64,000 nt of DNA from NCBI RefSeq assembly GCF_013283875.1, contig NZ_CP054139.1, forward strand, positions 620,001 to 684,000. Reading direction: 5' to 3'. This DNA comes from Mucilaginibacter mali (lineage in GTDB: Bacteria; Bacteroidota; Bacteroidia; Sphingobacteriales; Sphingobacteriaceae). The number at the start of each line of letters is the position of its first letter. Within the stretch, counting starts at the first letter, position 1. The notes beneath the pieces are model-generated. The model was not told the origin of the DNA and searched no databases. It worked only from the letters and a program-made list of their open reading frames with translations. Shown in pieces: positions 62,516 to 64,000 of this stretch. Position numbers and translations under genes: made by a program.

Positions 62516-64000
62516 ATGAAGCGTATTTTTTTCCAATCCCTGCTGATCTGTTTTTTTATCTGTGCCGATAGGCAAGTTATGGCACAGCAGGGCAAGCCTA
62601 ACGTAATTGTAATTTATACCGATGATGTTGGCTACGGCGATTTGAGCTGCTATGGTGCTGCCCAAATAAAAACGCCTAATATTGATGCCATCGCCGCAAA
62701 TGGCTTGCGGTTTATTAACGCCTATGCCTCGTCGGCCACCTGCACGCCCTCGCGTTACTCGATGCTGAGCGGTGAATATGCCTGGCGAAAAAAAGGTACC
62801 GGTATTGCCCCCGGCGATGCGGCGCTACTGATAGATCCCGCAAAACCTACGCTGGCATCGGTATTTAAGGATGCGGGTTATCATACCGGCGTGATTGGTA
62901 AATGGCACCTGGGCCTTGGTGCCCCCGGTGTTGGGCCCTACTGGAACGGCACGATCAAACCCGGCCCCATCGAACTGGGCTTCAATACATCATACATTAT
63001 GCCCGCTACGCTGGATAGGGTACCCTGTGTTTATATTGATGGTTACCACATCGTCAACCTCGACCCGACCGACCCCATCACCGTTAATTATAAACAACCC
63101 GTGGGCAACTGGCCTACCGGCAGGGATCACCCCGAATTGCTGAAAATGAAGCCATCGCACGAGCATGACCAAACCATTGTGAACGGCGTGAGCCGTATCG
63201 GTTACCAAACGGGCGGTAAATCGGCGCTTTGGGTTGATGAAGATATCAGTACTGTGCTGGCTGGCAAAGCGGTGCAGTTTATCGAGGAGAATAAGCGTAA
63301 GTCCTTCTTTTTGTATTTCGCCACACATAATATCCATGTGCCGCGTGTGGTGAATAAGCGTTTTGCCGGTAAAAGCGGCATGGGCCCCCGTGGCGACGCT
63401 ATTTTAGAACTGGATTGGATGACCGGACAGGTAACACAAACCCTGAAGCGGCTAAACCTTACGCAAAATACCATTGTTATCTTCAGCAGCGATAACGGAC
63501 CGGTGATAGATGATGGTTATATAGACGATGCCGTGGAAAAACTGAACGGACATACCCCGGCAGGCGCTTTACGCGGCGGTAAATACAGTGCTTTTGATGG
63601 CGGTACCCGTGTGCCGATGATCGTATCGTGGCCCGGGCATATTGCCAAAGGCACATCGGCGGCGCCGTTTAGCCAGGTGGATATGATGGCCTCGTTTGCA
63701 CAATTGATGGGCAAGCCTTTTACAGGCGGCAAATATATGGATAGCGAAAATGCTATGGATGTTCTGTTAGGGAAAAATACCCAGGGGCGCAATTATGTGA
63801 TACAACAATCGGTAAACAATACGCTTAGTATTATAAAGGGCGATTGGAAGTATATTGAGCCAAGTAATGGACCGGCGATAAACAAGTATACCAATACCGA
63901 GTTGGGGAATAACCCCAAACCGCAGCTTTATAATTTAAAGACTGATATTAACGAACGGAAGAATTTAGCGGATGCTAACCCGGAGAAGTTGAATGAGTTG
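62516..64000 (+). CDS. Sulfatase (arylsulfatase S1 family), 3' end outside window
   Basis: The ATG at 62516 opens MKRIFFQSLLICFFICADRQ, a signal peptide, then PNVIVIYTDDVGYGDLSCYG with metal ligands. The active-site motif is CTPSR with Cys76 (needs conversion to formylglycine by an anaerobic or FGE-type maturase), and GVIGKWHLGLG follows. Later come FFLYFATHNIHVPR, IFSSDNGPVIDD and YSAFDGGTRVPMIVSWPGH. At least 495 residues are present without a stop; the C-terminal subdomain is cut. It would release sulfate from glycans. The neighbouring GH42 and phosphatase genes suggest a carbohydrate-catabolic context. Confidence 0.95.
   Translation, partial: MKRIFFQSLLICFFICADRQVMAQQGKPNVIVIYTDDVGYGDLSCYGAAQIKTPNIDAIAANGLRFINAYASSATCTPSRYSMLSGEYAWRKKGTGIAPGDAALLIDPAKPTLASVFKDAGYHTGVIGKWHLGLGAPGVGPYWNGTIKPGPIELGFNTSYIMPATLDRVPCVYIDGYHIVNLDPTDPITVNYKQPVGNWPTGRDHPELLKMKPSHEHDQTIVNGVSRIGYQTGGKSALWVDEDISTVLAGKAVQFIEENKRKSFFLYFATHNIHVPRVVNKRFAGKSGMGPRGDAILELDWMTGQVTQTLKRLNLTQNTIVIFSSDNGPVIDDGYIDDAVEKLNGHTPAGALRGGKYSAFDGGTRVPMIVSWPGHIAKGTSAAPFSQVDMMASFAQLMGKPFTGGKYMDSENAMDVLLGKNTQGRNYVIQQSVNNTLSIIKGDWKYIEPSNGPAINKYTNTELGNNPKPQLYNLKTDINERKNLADANPEKLNEL

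Overview
This window reads as a chromosomal segment of a Bacteroidota bacterium, most likely family Sphingobacteriaceae and Mucilaginibacter-like. The support is: a T9SS type B sorting tail next to a PorP/SprF gene, TAnnTTTG-type promoters, small Bacteroidota-specific families (DUF2795, DUF2851, DHCW cupin), secreted polysaccharide enzymes, and many palindromic intergenic repeats. The genus is inferred from style only.

Layout. 1-542 is the end of a transaldolase-like gene, followed by the SRP RNA. 907-4244 holds a small unknown gene, a 78-bp tandem repeat and a three-gene ABC transporter of the TrpXYZ/ABC_sub_bind type (all minus). 4656-8422 is a surface cluster: three secreted Ig/CBM-like proteins, only the third with a T9SS sorting tail, then PorP/SprF. 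8596-13922 has a YitT protein, a HbpS/GlcG-like protein, a cupin, an esterase and a LytS/LytTR two-component pair. 14171-15260 is prfB with its programmed +1 frameshift. 16074-21303 is a xylose module (xylA, xylB, divergent LacI regulator, Ldh-family oxidoreductase) with a LacI-type operator in the divergent promoter. 21422-25476 has DUF2851, PspC, a GH19 chitinase lipoprotein, a cobalamin adenosyltransferase and two small proteins. 25540-26660 is an AT-rich island with a promoter/palindrome, a 33-residue ORF and an unrecognised 157-residue protein. 27010-37839 has a rhamnogalacturonan acetylesterase, a beta-propeller/amidohydrolase fusion, RecQ, a fasciclin protein, an M28 peptidase and a GIN-domain protein.

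38303-55302 is the division and cell wall (dcw) cluster: mraZ-rsmH-ftsL-ftsI-murE-mraY-murD-ftsW-murG-murC-ftsQ-ftsA-ftsZ, without murF or ddl. MraZ-box repeats lie upstream of mraZ. The first five genes overlap tightly; from murE on, the junctions have been invaded by repeats, including a 682-bp element with inverted octamer arrays around a frameshifted four-helix-bundle gene. 55449-64000 has a serine palmitoyltransferase-like enzyme, a polytopic membrane protein, a GH42 beta-galactosidase, a PafA-like phosphatase and a sulfatase cut by the window end.

By function the window joins core division and peptidoglycan synthesis with polysaccharide use (xylose, chitin, pectin, galactosides, sulfated glycans) and surface display. 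The most unusual feature is its intergenic DNA: several families of short inverted-repeat elements, two or more of which recur in opposite orientations, and one of which seems to carry a protein gene. No tRNA, rRNA, CRISPR array or intact transposase was recognised.
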